This document shows positions 26,783-35,153 of a DNA stretch of 64,000 nucleotides, piece after piece. Position 1 is the first letter of the stretch. Each line of letters opens with the position of its first letter. The position numbers and the translations under genes were made by a program. The stretch is from positions 15,367 to 79,366 of the forward strand of contig JAZQWV010000017.1 in assembly GCA_045632525.1 (NCBI GenBank), written 5' to 3'. The notes below the pieces were generated by a model that saw only the letters and a program-made list of their open reading frames with translations, was not told where the DNA came from and made no database searches. The stretch is from Fimenecus sp045632525 (GTDB taxonomy: Bacteria > Bacillota > Clostridia > Oscillospirales > Acutalibacteraceae).

Positions 26783-27254
26783 TACTATCACCACTTGCGC
26801 TACGCTCAAGAGCTTCATAGAAAGATAACGCAGAAGAATTAAGTGTGCTTTCTGAAAGTTTAGAAAGTTGCTCGAGTGCTTTGAGTCTGTCAAAGAATTT
26901 AATTTCCATTCCCTTGCCGCTGGTGAATTTGATTTCGGACACATTGAAAAGGTCAAGTGTGTCAGGTAGTGGGGGATTATCACTGTTAGCAGAGAGAATT
27001 AGTTTCACAGCATCTGAAATTGAGCCGAAAGCAAGGCGAGAAAGTCCTGCTGATACAAGACTTGAATCAGTTTGATTTACTTTTTCAAACTCTTTAATTT
27101 TGCTGATTATCTGTTTCTTTGACAAAAGATTAATGCCACGATATTCAGGCAAAACTGTATATCCAGATTTTAGAGCCGCCTCTCTTGGATTTTGAAGTCT
27201 TGCATACCATCGACAAAAATCAATTTCTTTTTTTGTGAGTTTGTTTTCGTTCAT
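26775..27254 (-). CDS. terS: Phage terminase small subunit
   Basis: A 159-residue DNA-recognition subunit. LTKKEIDFCRWYARLQNPREAALKSGY is the terminase-2 type helix-turn-helix; the rest is helical oligomerisation region. It is first in the cassette, with RBS AGGAGACC. No repressor, integrase or replication gene precedes it; the upstream 240 bases hold a hairpin and the divergent marR promoter. Confidence 0.85.
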   Translation of the reverse strand: MNENKLTKKEIDFCRWYARLQNPREAALKSGYTVLPEYRGINLLSKKQIISKIKEFEKVNQTDSSLVSAGLSRLAFGSISDAVKLILSANSDNPPLPDTLDLFNVSEIKFTSGKGMEIKFFDRLKALEQLSKLSESTLNSSALSFYEALERSASGDSNE

Positions 27255-27311
27255 TTTGGTCTCCTTTCAGAAGACTTTTGAAAAAAAGCCTTCCATATAT
27301 AGTGCAAACAA

Positions 27312-27355
27312 GGCGTTTTGTCTCAGGTTTTTTGAGACAAAAAAGCAAAAACGCC
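27312..27355. other. Two-tier hairpin upstream of the phage cassette
   Basis: GGCGTTTT (27312-27319) pairs with AAAACGCC (27348-27355), and inside it TGTCTCA pairs with TGAGACA. It lies between the start of terS (minus) and the marR promoter (plus). It could insulate the two transcripts or be a protein-binding site; there is no clean T run after it on the plus strand. Confidence 0.6.
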
Positions 27356-27398
27356 AAATTGTTTACAGAATGTTCACAATTGACGCTTTTTTAGTGGC

Positions 27399-27426
27399 TT
27401 GACAATATACAATATTAATATATAAT
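27399..27426 (+). promoter_or_regulatory. marR promoter
   Basis: TTGACA (27399-27404), 16-base spacer, TATAAT (27421-27426). Confidence 0.8.
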
Positions 27427-27431
27427 GAAAT

Positions 27432-27462
27432 AGTTAATCGATTAATTATAAATCGATTAACT
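27432..27462. promoter_or_regulatory. Probable MarR operator
   Basis: Two perfect 12-base inverted arms, AGTTAATCGATT and AATCGATTAACT, with a 7-base centre, begin five bases after the -10 box of the marR promoter. Binding there would block transcription of marR and the ABC exporter genes. Confidence 0.75.
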
Positions 27463-27494
27463 AAAACTCGAATAATGTTGAAAGAGTGTATAAA

Positions 27495-27947
27495 ATGAAA
27501 AATAATATCTCAAAGGTGAGAGCAAGTTTCAGAACATATCATAGCAATCACCGAAATATAATTGACAAAAATTTCCGTGAAAACGGAATTTATTTTGGGC
27601 AACCACCAATTTTAAAATATTTAAGTGAAAATGATAATGCAACACAAAAAGAGATTGCAGATTTTTTGCATATTTCTCCACCATCTGTTGCAACATCATT
27701 AAAAAGAATGGAAGATTCGGGGCTTGTGGTGCGTGTTGCAGATAAAAAAGATGCAAGATGCAATAATTTGAGACTTACAGAAAAAGGTAAGAAACTTTCA
27801 GAATATGCTGATAATCTGTTTTTAAATATAGATGAAGCAACTTTTTCGGATTTCACAGAAGAAGAAATTGAAATACTGGTTAAGTTTCTTGAAAGAATGA
27901 ATAAGAATCTTTTAGAGTTTGCGGAAAGGGGAGAAGAAAATGTTTAA
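27495..27947 (+). CDS. MarR-family transcriptional regulator
   Basis: A 150-residue winged-helix repressor. LSENDNATQKEIADFLHISPPSVATSLKRMEDSGLVVR at about 37-75 is the MarR helix-turn-helix, followed by the wing RVADKKDARCNNLRLTEKGK. The ATG at 27495 follows AAAGAG; an in-frame GTG lies three codons upstream. It overlaps the first ABC gene by eight bases, so it very likely controls the exporter and itself through the palindrome at 27432-27462. Such regulators often sense small lipophilic or antimicrobial compounds. Confidence 0.9.
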   Translation: MKNNISKVRASFRTYHSNHRNIIDKNFRENGIYFGQPPILKYLSENDNATQKEIADFLHISPPSVATSLKRMEDSGLVVRVADKKDARCNNLRLTEKGKKLSEYADNLFLNIDEATFSDFTEEEIEILVKFLERMNKNLLEFAERGEENV

Positions 27948-29700
27948 ACTTTTAAAACATGCAAAAAAATATATAGTTCCTACAATTTTGTCGCCGATTT
28001 TAATGATTGGTGAAGTTGTGCTTGAACTTTTAATTCCACTTGTAATGGCTGATATCGTAAACCTTGTTCAGGCCGAAGAAGGCGTGACAGAAGATAGTAT
28101 GAATGTTATTCTTCGTCTTGGCCTTAAAATGCTTCTGCTTGCAATTGGCTCGCTTTTCTGTGGTGCTATGGCGGCGAGAATGGCTGCTGTTGCAGGTATG
28201 GGGTTTGGCGCAACACTTCGAGAAGAAATAATGGGCAAAATTCAGAAATTCTCTTTTTCAAACATTGACCATTTCTCAACTGCATCACTTATTACAAGAA
28301 TCACAACTGATGTAAACAGTGTTCAAAATACATTTGTTATGATGATTAGAATGCTTTTCCGTGCACCTGTTATGTTTGTGGTTGCACTTGCCATTACAAT
28401 AACAAAGAGCCGTGAAGTAGCTATGCCTTTTACAGTTGCATTGCCACTTATCGCAATTATTCTCATAATCTTTGCTCCTATTGCTTTGGGCAGATTTAAG
28501 AAAATGCTCAAAATGTTTGATGGCTTTAATGCATCAATTCAAGAGAATCTTACCAATGTGCGAGTTGTTAAATCATTTGTCCGTTCAAAATATGAAAAAG
28601 ACAAGTTCAAAAAGGCAAATGACGATTTGATGAATGCTGCATTACATGCAGAAAAGCTTATGATTTTGGGTATGCCAACATTTACAATCATTATGTATGG
28701 CACAATCCTTGCAATTCTCTATATTGCGGCAAGAGAAATCACTCAAGAAACTTTGCTTATTGGTGATTTTTCTGCGATTTTCACTTATATTATGCAGATT
28801 TTAATTCACTTCCTTATGATAGTGATGCTTATTGCTCAATTCTTCATGTCACAGGCAAGTGCAAAGAGAATTTTAGAGGTTATGGAAGAAATTCCTGATA
28901 TCAATGACGACAATGCAACAGCTACAGATGTTAAAGATGGCTCAATTGAATTTAAAAATGTGTCATTTAAATATGCAGGGTCACAGCATAATGTAATCAG
29001 CAATGCCACATTTAAAATTGAAAGTGGCGAAATGGTTGGCGTTATTGGTGCAACAGGCTCTGCAAAAACAAGTCTTGTGCAGTTAATCCCACGACTGTAT
29101 GATGTAACCGACGGTGAACTCTTTATAGGCGGTGTTAATGTTAAAGATTACAAAATTTTTAATCTTCGTGACGCAGTTAGTATGGTGCTTCAAAAGAATG
29201 TTCTTTTCTCCGGTACAATCGCAGAAAATCTTCGTTGGGGTAATAAAAATGCAAGTGATGAAGAAATTCAAGAGGCTTGCAAAATTGCCGATGCACATTC
29301 ATTTGTATCATCATTTCCTGATGGTTACAACACAGATTTAGGTCAGGGTGGCGTTAATGTTTCAGGTGGACAGAAACAGAGACTCTGTATTGCTCGTGCA
29401 ATTCTTAAAAAGCCTAAAATCCTTATTCTTGACGACTCAACAAGTGCAGTTGATACATTTACTGACTCAAAAATTCGTAAAGGACTTCGTGAGTGTATTC
29501 CTGACACAACAAAGATTATTATTGCACAGCGCATTTCATCAGTTCAGGATTGTGATAAAATCATTATCCTTGACGATGGTGGAATAAATGATATAGGAAA
29601 TCATGAAGATTTGCTTGCACGCAATGAAATTTATCAGGATATTTATAACTCCCAGCAAAAGGGTAGTGACGATTTTGATGTGATGGGAGGTGCGTTATAA
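27940..29700 (+). CDS. ABC exporter half-transporter A (degenerate ATP site)
   Basis: A 586-residue fused membrane and ATPase protein. Six helices (~1-320) precede the nucleotide-binding domain. Walker A is GATGSAKT at 370-377 (Ala in place of the last Gly), the signature is VSGGQKQR, and Walker B is LDD at 497-499 with Asp in place of the catalytic Glu. These changes mark the non-hydrolysing site of heterodimeric exporters of the BmrCD/LmrCD/TM287-288 type. The start at 27940 has GGGGAG upstream. It overlaps marR and, by one base, the second half-transporter. A multidrug or peptide substrate is likely but unproven. Confidence 0.88.
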   Translation: MFKLLKHAKKYIVPTILSPILMIGEVVLELLIPLVMADIVNLVQAEEGVTEDSMNVILRLGLKMLLLAIGSLFCGAMAARMAAVAGMGFGATLREEIMGKIQKFSFSNIDHFSTASLITRITTDVNSVQNTFVMMIRMLFRAPVMFVVALAITITKSREVAMPFTVALPLIAIILIIFAPIALGRFKKMLKMFDGFNASIQENLTNVRVVKSFVRSKYEKDKFKKANDDLMNAALHAEKLMILGMPTFTIIMYGTILAILYIAAREITQETLLIGDFSAIFTYIMQILIHFLMIVMLIAQFFMSQASAKRILEVMEEIPDINDDNATATDVKDGSIEFKNVSFKYAGSQHNVISNATFKIESGEMVGVIGATGSAKTSLVQLIPRLYDVTDGELFIGGVNVKDYKIFNLRDAVSMVLQKNVLFSGTIAENLRWGNKNASDEEIQEACKIADAHSFVSSFPDGYNTDLGQGGVNVSGGQKQRLCIARAILKKPKILILDDSTSAVDTFTDSKIRKGLRECIPDTTKIIIAQRISSVQDCDKIIILDDGGINDIGNHEDLLARNEIYQDIYNSQQKGSDDFDVMGGAL

Positions 29701-31613
29701 TGGCAGGACCAATGGGTGGAGGCAGAAGACGAGGACCTCAAGGACCAGTCAAAAAGCCTAAAAACACGAAGGGAACAATCAAAAGACTCTTTGGATATAT
29801 CTTAAAGCATAAAGGCTTGTTCTTTGGAATGCTTATTTTCGCAGCAATCAGCTCAACAGCATCAGTTTCAGGTTCATTGTTCATTAAACCAATTATTGAT
29901 GATTATCTCACTCCGATGATAGGTAAAGAGTTTACAAGTGAACTTATAGCACCGCTCATCAAAATGATGTGCATTATGGGTTGTGTGTTCTTGTTTGGGG
30001 CATTGGCATCCTACGGACAATCAAAATGTTCCGTATGGCTTACACAACGCACTCTTAATACTTTAAGAAAAGACCTTTTTGACGCTATTGCAGATTTGCC
30101 AATCAGTTTCTTCGATTCTCGTCCACATGGTGAAATTATGAGCCGATTTACAAACGACGTTGAAACTCTTCGTATGTTTATCAGTCAGGGTGTAACACAA
30201 TTTATCTCATCGGGCATTATGATTTTAGGCTCATTCTTCATTATGTTATTCTTGAGCTGGCAAATGACTCTTATTGTGTGTGCTATGGTAGTTGTAATGG
30301 TTATCGTTACAAAAACTCTCGGCAAAAAGAGTGCATTTTTCTTTAAAAAGCAACAGGAACAATTGGGCACAGTTAACGGATACATTGAAGAAATCATTGA
30401 AGGACAAAAGGTTGTTAAAGTTTTTAATCACGAAGAAGAAGTTGTTTCTCATTTTGGGGAAGTAAATGAAAATCTTCGTAAGTCTGCAACAAGTGCAAAT
30501 AGTTTTGCAAATATGTTGGGACCAATTATGAATAACCTTTCTCATATCACTTATGCTCTTACAGCTGCAGTTGGCGGTCTTTTAGCTGTTAAACGAGCAA
30601 TGACGGCTGGTGATATTGTTGCGTTCTTGCAATATATCAGAAGCTTCACACAACCGATTTCAAATATCACACAACAGTTTAATAATGCACTTATGGCTCT
30701 TGCTGGTGCAGAGAGAATTTTTGAGATTATCGACCAAAAACCTGAAGTCGATGAGGGATATGTTGTACTTGTAAACGCAAAGCTCAATGATAAAGGTGAA
30801 ATTGTAGAAACCGAAAAGCATACAGGTATCTGGGCTTGGAAGCACACTCACGGTGACGGCACAATCACATATACACGCCTTGCAGGTGACATTGTTTTTG
30901 AAGATGTTACATTTAGTTATGACGGCCAAAAGACTGTTCTCAATGATGTTTCTCTCTATGCAAAACCAGGTCAAAAAATCGCTTTTGTTGGTTCAACAGG
31001 TGCGGGAAAAACAACTATCACAAACCTTATTAATCGTTTCTATGAAATCGACGAAGGTAAAATTCGATATGATGGCATAAACATTCAGAAAATCAAAAAA
31101 GACGATTTGCGTCGTTCTTTGGGTATCGTTTTGCAGGATACACATCTTTTCACAGGTACAATTGAAGATAATATTCGCTATGGTAACCTTGATGCAACCC
31201 ATGAAGATATTGTAAAAGCAGCAAAAATTGCCAATGCGCATTCATTCATTTCGCATCTTCCTGATGGCTATGACACAATGCTCACAGGTGACGGCTCGAA
31301 CCTTTCACAAGGTCAGCGACAACTTATTTCAATTGCTCGTGCAGCAGTTGCTGACCCACCTGTGCTTATTCTTGACGAAGCAACAAGTTCGATTGATACA
31401 AGAACAGAAAAACTTATTGAAGAGGGTATGGACGCCCTTATGGAAGGTCGAACAGTCTTCGTTATTGCTCACCGCCTTTCAACTGTGCGTAATGCAAAAG
31501 CGATTATGGTGCTTGAAAACGGCAGAATTATCGAACGCGGTGACCATGACGATTTAATAGAACAAAAGGGAAAATATTATCAACTTTACACTGGCAATTT
31601 CGCAGAAAATTGA
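29700..31613 (+). CDS. ABC exporter half-transporter B (catalytic ATP site)
   Basis: A 637-residue partner of the upstream gene, starting at the ATG that overlaps its stop (TAATG). A Gly/Arg/Lys-rich N-terminal tail precedes six helices. Walker A GSTGAGKT (431-438) and Walker B LDE (558-560) are canonical, whereas its signature reads LSQGQ. Together with subunit A this gives one normal and one degenerate ATP site. Between helices and ATPase there is an extra loop of ~40 residues (about 345-390, with IVETEKHTGIWAWKHTHGDG), longer than in most members. Confidence 0.9.
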   Translation: MAGPMGGGRRRGPQGPVKKPKNTKGTIKRLFGYILKHKGLFFGMLIFAAISSTASVSGSLFIKPIIDDYLTPMIGKEFTSELIAPLIKMMCIMGCVFLFGALASYGQSKCSVWLTQRTLNTLRKDLFDAIADLPISFFDSRPHGEIMSRFTNDVETLRMFISQGVTQFISSGIMILGSFFIMLFLSWQMTLIVCAMVVVMVIVTKTLGKKSAFFFKKQQEQLGTVNGYIEEIIEGQKVVKVFNHEEEVVSHFGEVNENLRKSATSANSFANMLGPIMNNLSHITYALTAAVGGLLAVKRAMTAGDIVAFLQYIRSFTQPISNITQQFNNALMALAGAERIFEIIDQKPEVDEGYVVLVNAKLNDKGEIVETEKHTGIWAWKHTHGDGTITYTRLAGDIVFEDVTFSYDGQKTVLNDVSLYAKPGQKIAFVGSTGAGKTTITNLINRFYEIDEGKIRYDGINIQKIKKDDLRRSLGIVLQDTHLFTGTIEDNIRYGNLDATHEDIVKAAKIANAHSFISHLPDGYDTMLTGDGSNLSQGQRQLISIARAAVADPPVLILDEATSSIDTRTEKLIEEGMDALMEGRTVFVIAHRLSTVRNAKAIMVLENGRIIERGDHDDLIEQKGKYYQLYTGNFAEN

Positions 31614-31626
31614 TTATTTTCCCGCA

Positions 31627-31761
31627 ATACTTCGTGGCTATCGGCTCGCGGTATACTTGATACAGCTTCGCCTCTGCCACATTGTCTTGCAAAAAAAATA
31701 ATTCAATTTAAAAAAGATGTTTCTTTTTTTGAAATGCTTCGTGGCTATTGCTCGCAATATA
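31627..31761 (+). repeat. Pair of ~28-bp direct repeats in a 380-bp intergenic region
   Basis: The word CTTCGTGGCTAT followed by a short gap and GCTCGC occurs at 31627-31655 and 31734-31761, in the same direction. The rest of the 31614-31999 gap holds a terminator and the glgB promoter; no gene is seen. Confidence 0.6.
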
Positions 31762-31778
31762 ATAAATAAAAACCTACA

Positions 31779-31815
31779 AAAACCGAGTGGACTTTACACT
31801 CGGTTTTAATTTTTG
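31779..31815 (+). terminator. Terminator of the marR-ABC operon
   Basis: AAAACCGAGTG (31779-31789) pairs with CACTCGGTTTT (31797-31807) around a 7-base loop, followed by T's. Confidence 0.85.
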
Positions 31816-31934
31816 ACAAAAAATCATATTTTTTCTTGTTTACTTTATATATTTCTGGTAATTTTTTGTAACAAACTGCACAAATGCCCGTAATGAATTT
31901 TGTTAACGATTTGACTATTTTGTTCAAAAAATGC

Positions 31935-31963
31935 TTGAAAAAGTATTTTCATGGTGTTACAAT
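31935..31963 (+). promoter_or_regulatory. Promoter of the glg operon
   Basis: TTGAAA (31935-31940), 17-base spacer, TACAAT (31958-31963), 37 bases before glgB. Confidence 0.65.
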
Positions 31964-31999
31964 ATATCTGTATAACTATGTTTTCTGGGAGGTAGAGAA

Positions 32000-33886
32000 A
32001 TGTCAGAAAGTAATAACTATGAATCTCAGGTTCCCGTTTATCTTTTTCATCAGGGCAACAATGCTCGCGCTTATGACTATATGGGCTCACACAGAGTTTC
32101 TGAAAATACAGTTGTTTTCAGAGTGTGGGCACCAAATGCAGAGGCTGTTGCGGTTTGCGGTACATTCAATAATTGGAGTGATAATGCTAATTTGGCAACC
32201 CGCATAACAGCAGGTGGCATCTGGGAAGCATATATTGATGGCGTTAATCAATATGACTCATATAAATATTGCATTTATACTCACGACGGTAGAAAACTTA
32301 TGAAAAGTGACCCTTATGGTTATCACATGGAAACCCGTCCCGATAATGCGACAAAATTTTATGAGCTTGGCGCTTATAATTGGACTGATGCCAAGTGGGA
32401 AAAAGCAAAACGCGAAAGAGCACAATATGACAGACCTGTAAATATTTATGAAGTCCATTTTGGCTCTTGGAAACAATATGAAGATGGCAATTTCTATTCA
32501 TATCGAAAAATGGCAGAGGAACTCATTCCTTATGTTAAAGAAATGGGATACACTCACATTGAATTTATGCCACTTACTGAATATCCCTTTGATGGTTCAT
32601 GGGGTTATCAGGTAACAGGTTATTTTGCCGCAACTTCTCGTTATGGCACACCCGACGATTTGATGTATCTCATTGATATGTGTCACAAAAACGATATCGG
32701 AGTTATTCTTGACTGGGTACCTGCTCATTTCCCAAAAGATGCTAACGGCTTAGCAGAATTTGACGGCACACCTTGTTATGAATATGCAGATGTGCGAAAA
32801 GGCGAGCATCTTGAATGGGGTACAAAGGTATTCGATTTTGGCAGAAATGAAGTTCAGTCATTTTTGATTTCAAGTGCAATGTTCTGGCTTGATAAATATC
32901 ACATTGACGGACTTCGTGTCGACGCAGTTGCTTCAATGCTCTATCTCAACTATGGCAGAGATGACGGCCATTGGATAGCAAATAAAGACGGTGGCGTTGA
33001 AAATCTTGAAACGGTTGCATTCTTAAATAAACTCAGTATGAACGTTTTCCGGGATTATCACGGCAGTTTGCTCATAGCAGAAGAAAGCACAGCTTGGCCA
33101 ATGGTCACAAAACCTGTGTTTATGGGTGGGCTTGGTTTCAACTATAAATGGAATATGGGTTGGATGAACGATATTCTTCGTTATTTCTCAATGGACCCAC
33201 TTTACAGAAAAGGTAATCACGGATGCATCACATTCTCATTCTTCTATGCATTTTCAGAGAATTTTGTCTTGCCGATTTCTCACGACGAAGTTGTTCACGG
33301 CAAATGCTCACTCATTAACAAAATGCCCGGTACTTATGAAGAAAAGTTTGCAGGTGTGAGAGCGTTTATGGGTTATATGATGGCTCATCCTGGTAAAAAA
33401 CTTATGTTCATGGGTTCTGAATTCGGTCAGTTTATTGAATGGGATTTCAAGAAAGAGCTTGACTGGCTGTTGCTTGATTATGAAATGCACCAGAAATTGC
33501 ATAAATATTTCAAAGACATCAACCATTTCTATAAAGATACTCCTGCAATGTGGCAGGTTGACCATTCTTGGGAAGGCTTTTCTTGGATTTCAGCGGATGA
33601 CAATGATAATTCAGTAATCGCATTCCGCAGAATTGACGAAAAAGGTAAAGAACTTATTGCTGTCTGCAACTTTACACCAGTTGCAAGAGATAATTACAGA
33701 ATCGGTGTTCCTGCAAAGGGTAACTACAAGATTGTGTTTAACTCTGACGATGAAATCTATGGTGGTGAAGGTCGTGGACAAAAAGATAAAATCAAAGCTG
33801 AAAAACAAGCAATGCACGGTTTCGAGCAAAGCATTTCACTTGATTTACCACCAATGTCAACAATTTATCTCAAAAAGACGAGATAA
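32000..33886 (+). CDS. glgB: 1,4-alpha-glucan branching enzyme
   Basis: A 628-residue GH13 branching enzyme that makes the alpha-1,6 branches of glycogen. A CBM48 domain (~25-130, VVFRVWAPNAEAVAVCGTFN) precedes the barrel. Catalytic residues visible are Asp308 in LRVDAVASM, Glu361 in LIAEES and the SHDEVVHGK block. RBS GGGAGG. It leads the glgB-glgC-glgD-glgA operon, which turns glucose-1-phosphate into glycogen as a carbon store. Length is normal for the family. Confidence 0.96.
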   Translation: MSESNNYESQVPVYLFHQGNNARAYDYMGSHRVSENTVVFRVWAPNAEAVAVCGTFNNWSDNANLATRITAGGIWEAYIDGVNQYDSYKYCIYTHDGRKLMKSDPYGYHMETRPDNATKFYELGAYNWTDAKWEKAKRERAQYDRPVNIYEVHFGSWKQYEDGNFYSYRKMAEELIPYVKEMGYTHIEFMPLTEYPFDGSWGYQVTGYFAATSRYGTPDDLMYLIDMCHKNDIGVILDWVPAHFPKDANGLAEFDGTPCYEYADVRKGEHLEWGTKVFDFGRNEVQSFLISSAMFWLDKYHIDGLRVDAVASMLYLNYGRDDGHWIANKDGGVENLETVAFLNKLSMNVFRDYHGSLLIAEESTAWPMVTKPVFMGGLGFNYKWNMGWMNDILRYFSMDPLYRKGNHGCITFSFFYAFSENFVLPISHDEVVHGKCSLINKMPGTYEEKFAGVRAFMGYMMAHPGKKLMFMGSEFGQFIEWDFKKELDWLLLDYEMHQKLHKYFKDINHFYKDTPAMWQVDHSWEGFSWISADDNDNSVIAFRRIDEKGKELIAVCNFTPVARDNYRIGVPAKGNYKIVFNSDDEIYGGEGRGQKDKIKAEKQAMHGFEQSISLDLPPMSTIYLKKTR

Positions 33887-33934
33887 TTGATATATGTTAA
33901 CAAACTAAACTTATTATAAACGGAGGAATTTACA

Positions 33935-35152
33935 ATGGCACGAAAAACTGAATGCCTTGCAATGCTTCTTGCCGGCGGTCAGGGAAGCCGTCTTGGTATC
34001 CTTACAAAGAACATTGCAAAGCCTGCTGTACCTTACGGCGGAAAATACAGAATCATTGACTTCCCACTTTCAAACTGTGTAAATTCAGGTATTTCAACTG
34101 TTGGTGTGCTCACTCAGTACCAACCACTTGAACTCAATGATTACATAGGCAACGGTCAGGCTTGGGACTTAGACCGTGCAAATGGTGGTGTGCACATTCT
34201 TTCACCTTATCAGCAGATTAAGGGTACAGAATGGTATAAAGGCACAGCAAACGCAATTTATCAGAATATCAATTTCATTGACCGTTATAACCCTGAATAT
34301 GTTGTTATCCTTTCAGGTGACCATATTTATAAAATGGACTATAACAAAATGCTTGAGTATCATAAAGAAAAGGATGCAGCTTGCACAATCGCAATGCTTG
34401 AAGTTTCTTGGGAAGAAGCAAGCCGTTTCGGTCTTATGATTCTCAATGATGATAATTCAATCAAAGAATTCGAAGAAAAGCCAAAGAATCCAAGAAGTAA
34501 CAAGGCTTCAATGGGTGTTTATGTTTTCACTTGGAGCAAACTTCGTGAATATCTTATCGCAGACGAGGCTGACCCAAATTCAAGCAACGACTTCGGTAAA
34601 AATGTTATTCCAAAGATGCATGCAGATGGCGAGAGAATGTTCGCTTATCTTTTCGATGGTTATTGGAAAGACGTTGGAACAATCGACAGTTTGTGGGAGG
34701 CTAACCTTGACCTTCTTAATCCAAAAGTTGACCTTGATTTGTCAGACACAAGTTGGAAAATCTATGCAAAAACTCCTGCTTCACCACCTCATTATATTTC
34801 AGCAAATGCAAAAGTGCAGAACTCAATGATTTCAGAGGGTTCAAGAGTATATGGTGATGTTGACTATTCAATTCTTTTCAACGATGTAACAGTTGAAGAG
34901 GGTGCAGAAGTTAAATATTCAATCGTAATGCCAGGCACAGTTATCAAAAAAGGCGCAGTTGTTCAATATTCAATCGTTGCAGAAAATGCAGTAATTGAAT
35001 CAGGTGCAGTTGTTGGTAAGAGTCCTGAAGATATGGATAACCGTGATGACTGGGGCGTTGCTGTTGTTGGCGCAGGTGTAAATGTGGGTGAAGGCGCATT
35101 TGTTGCACCACAGACACAGGTTGACACAGATGTAGTAAAGGAGGGTAAATAA
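33935..35152 (+). CDS. glgC: Glucose-1-phosphate adenylyltransferase, catalytic subunit
   Basis: A 405-residue nucleotidyltransferase making ADP-glucose, the committed step of glycogen synthesis. LLAGGQGSRLGILTKNIAKPAVPYGGKYRIIDF at 12-44 is the complete nucleotide-binding signature; a left-handed beta-helix forms the C-terminus (repeats such as GAEVKYSIVMPGTVIKKGAVV). RBS CGGAGG. GlgD, the regulatory partner, starts two bases after its stop. Confidence 0.96.
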   Translation: MARKTECLAMLLAGGQGSRLGILTKNIAKPAVPYGGKYRIIDFPLSNCVNSGISTVGVLTQYQPLELNDYIGNGQAWDLDRANGGVHILSPYQQIKGTEWYKGTANAIYQNINFIDRYNPEYVVILSGDHIYKMDYNKMLEYHKEKDAACTIAMLEVSWEEASRFGLMILNDDNSIKEFEEKPKNPRSNKASMGVYVFTWSKLREYLIADEADPNSSNDFGKNVIPKMHADGERMFAYLFDGYWKDVGTIDSLWEANLDLLNPKVDLDLSDTSWKIYAKTPASPPHYISANAKVQNSMISEGSRVYGDVDYSILFNDVTVEEGAEVKYSIVMPGTVIKKGAVVQYSIVAENAVIESGAVVGKSPEDMDNRDDWGVAVVGAGVNVGEGAFVAPQTQVDTDVVKEGK

Positions 35153-35153
35153 G

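Noticed and set aside
25520..26983. Longer start of terL at 26983
   Set aside because: The extra 67 residues are the terS gene read in another frame; ATG 26782 gives the typical KRFSPKQ beginning.
18471..27254. tRNA-Thr fragments as attL/attR of the phage head cassette
   Set aside because: Both fragments lie on the same side of the cassette, with a host transporter between, so they cannot flank it as they stand.
21248..27254. Encapsulin system
   Set aside because: Terminase, portal and protease genes are present with the capsid gene, which points to DNA packaging, and no encapsulin cargo gene is seen.
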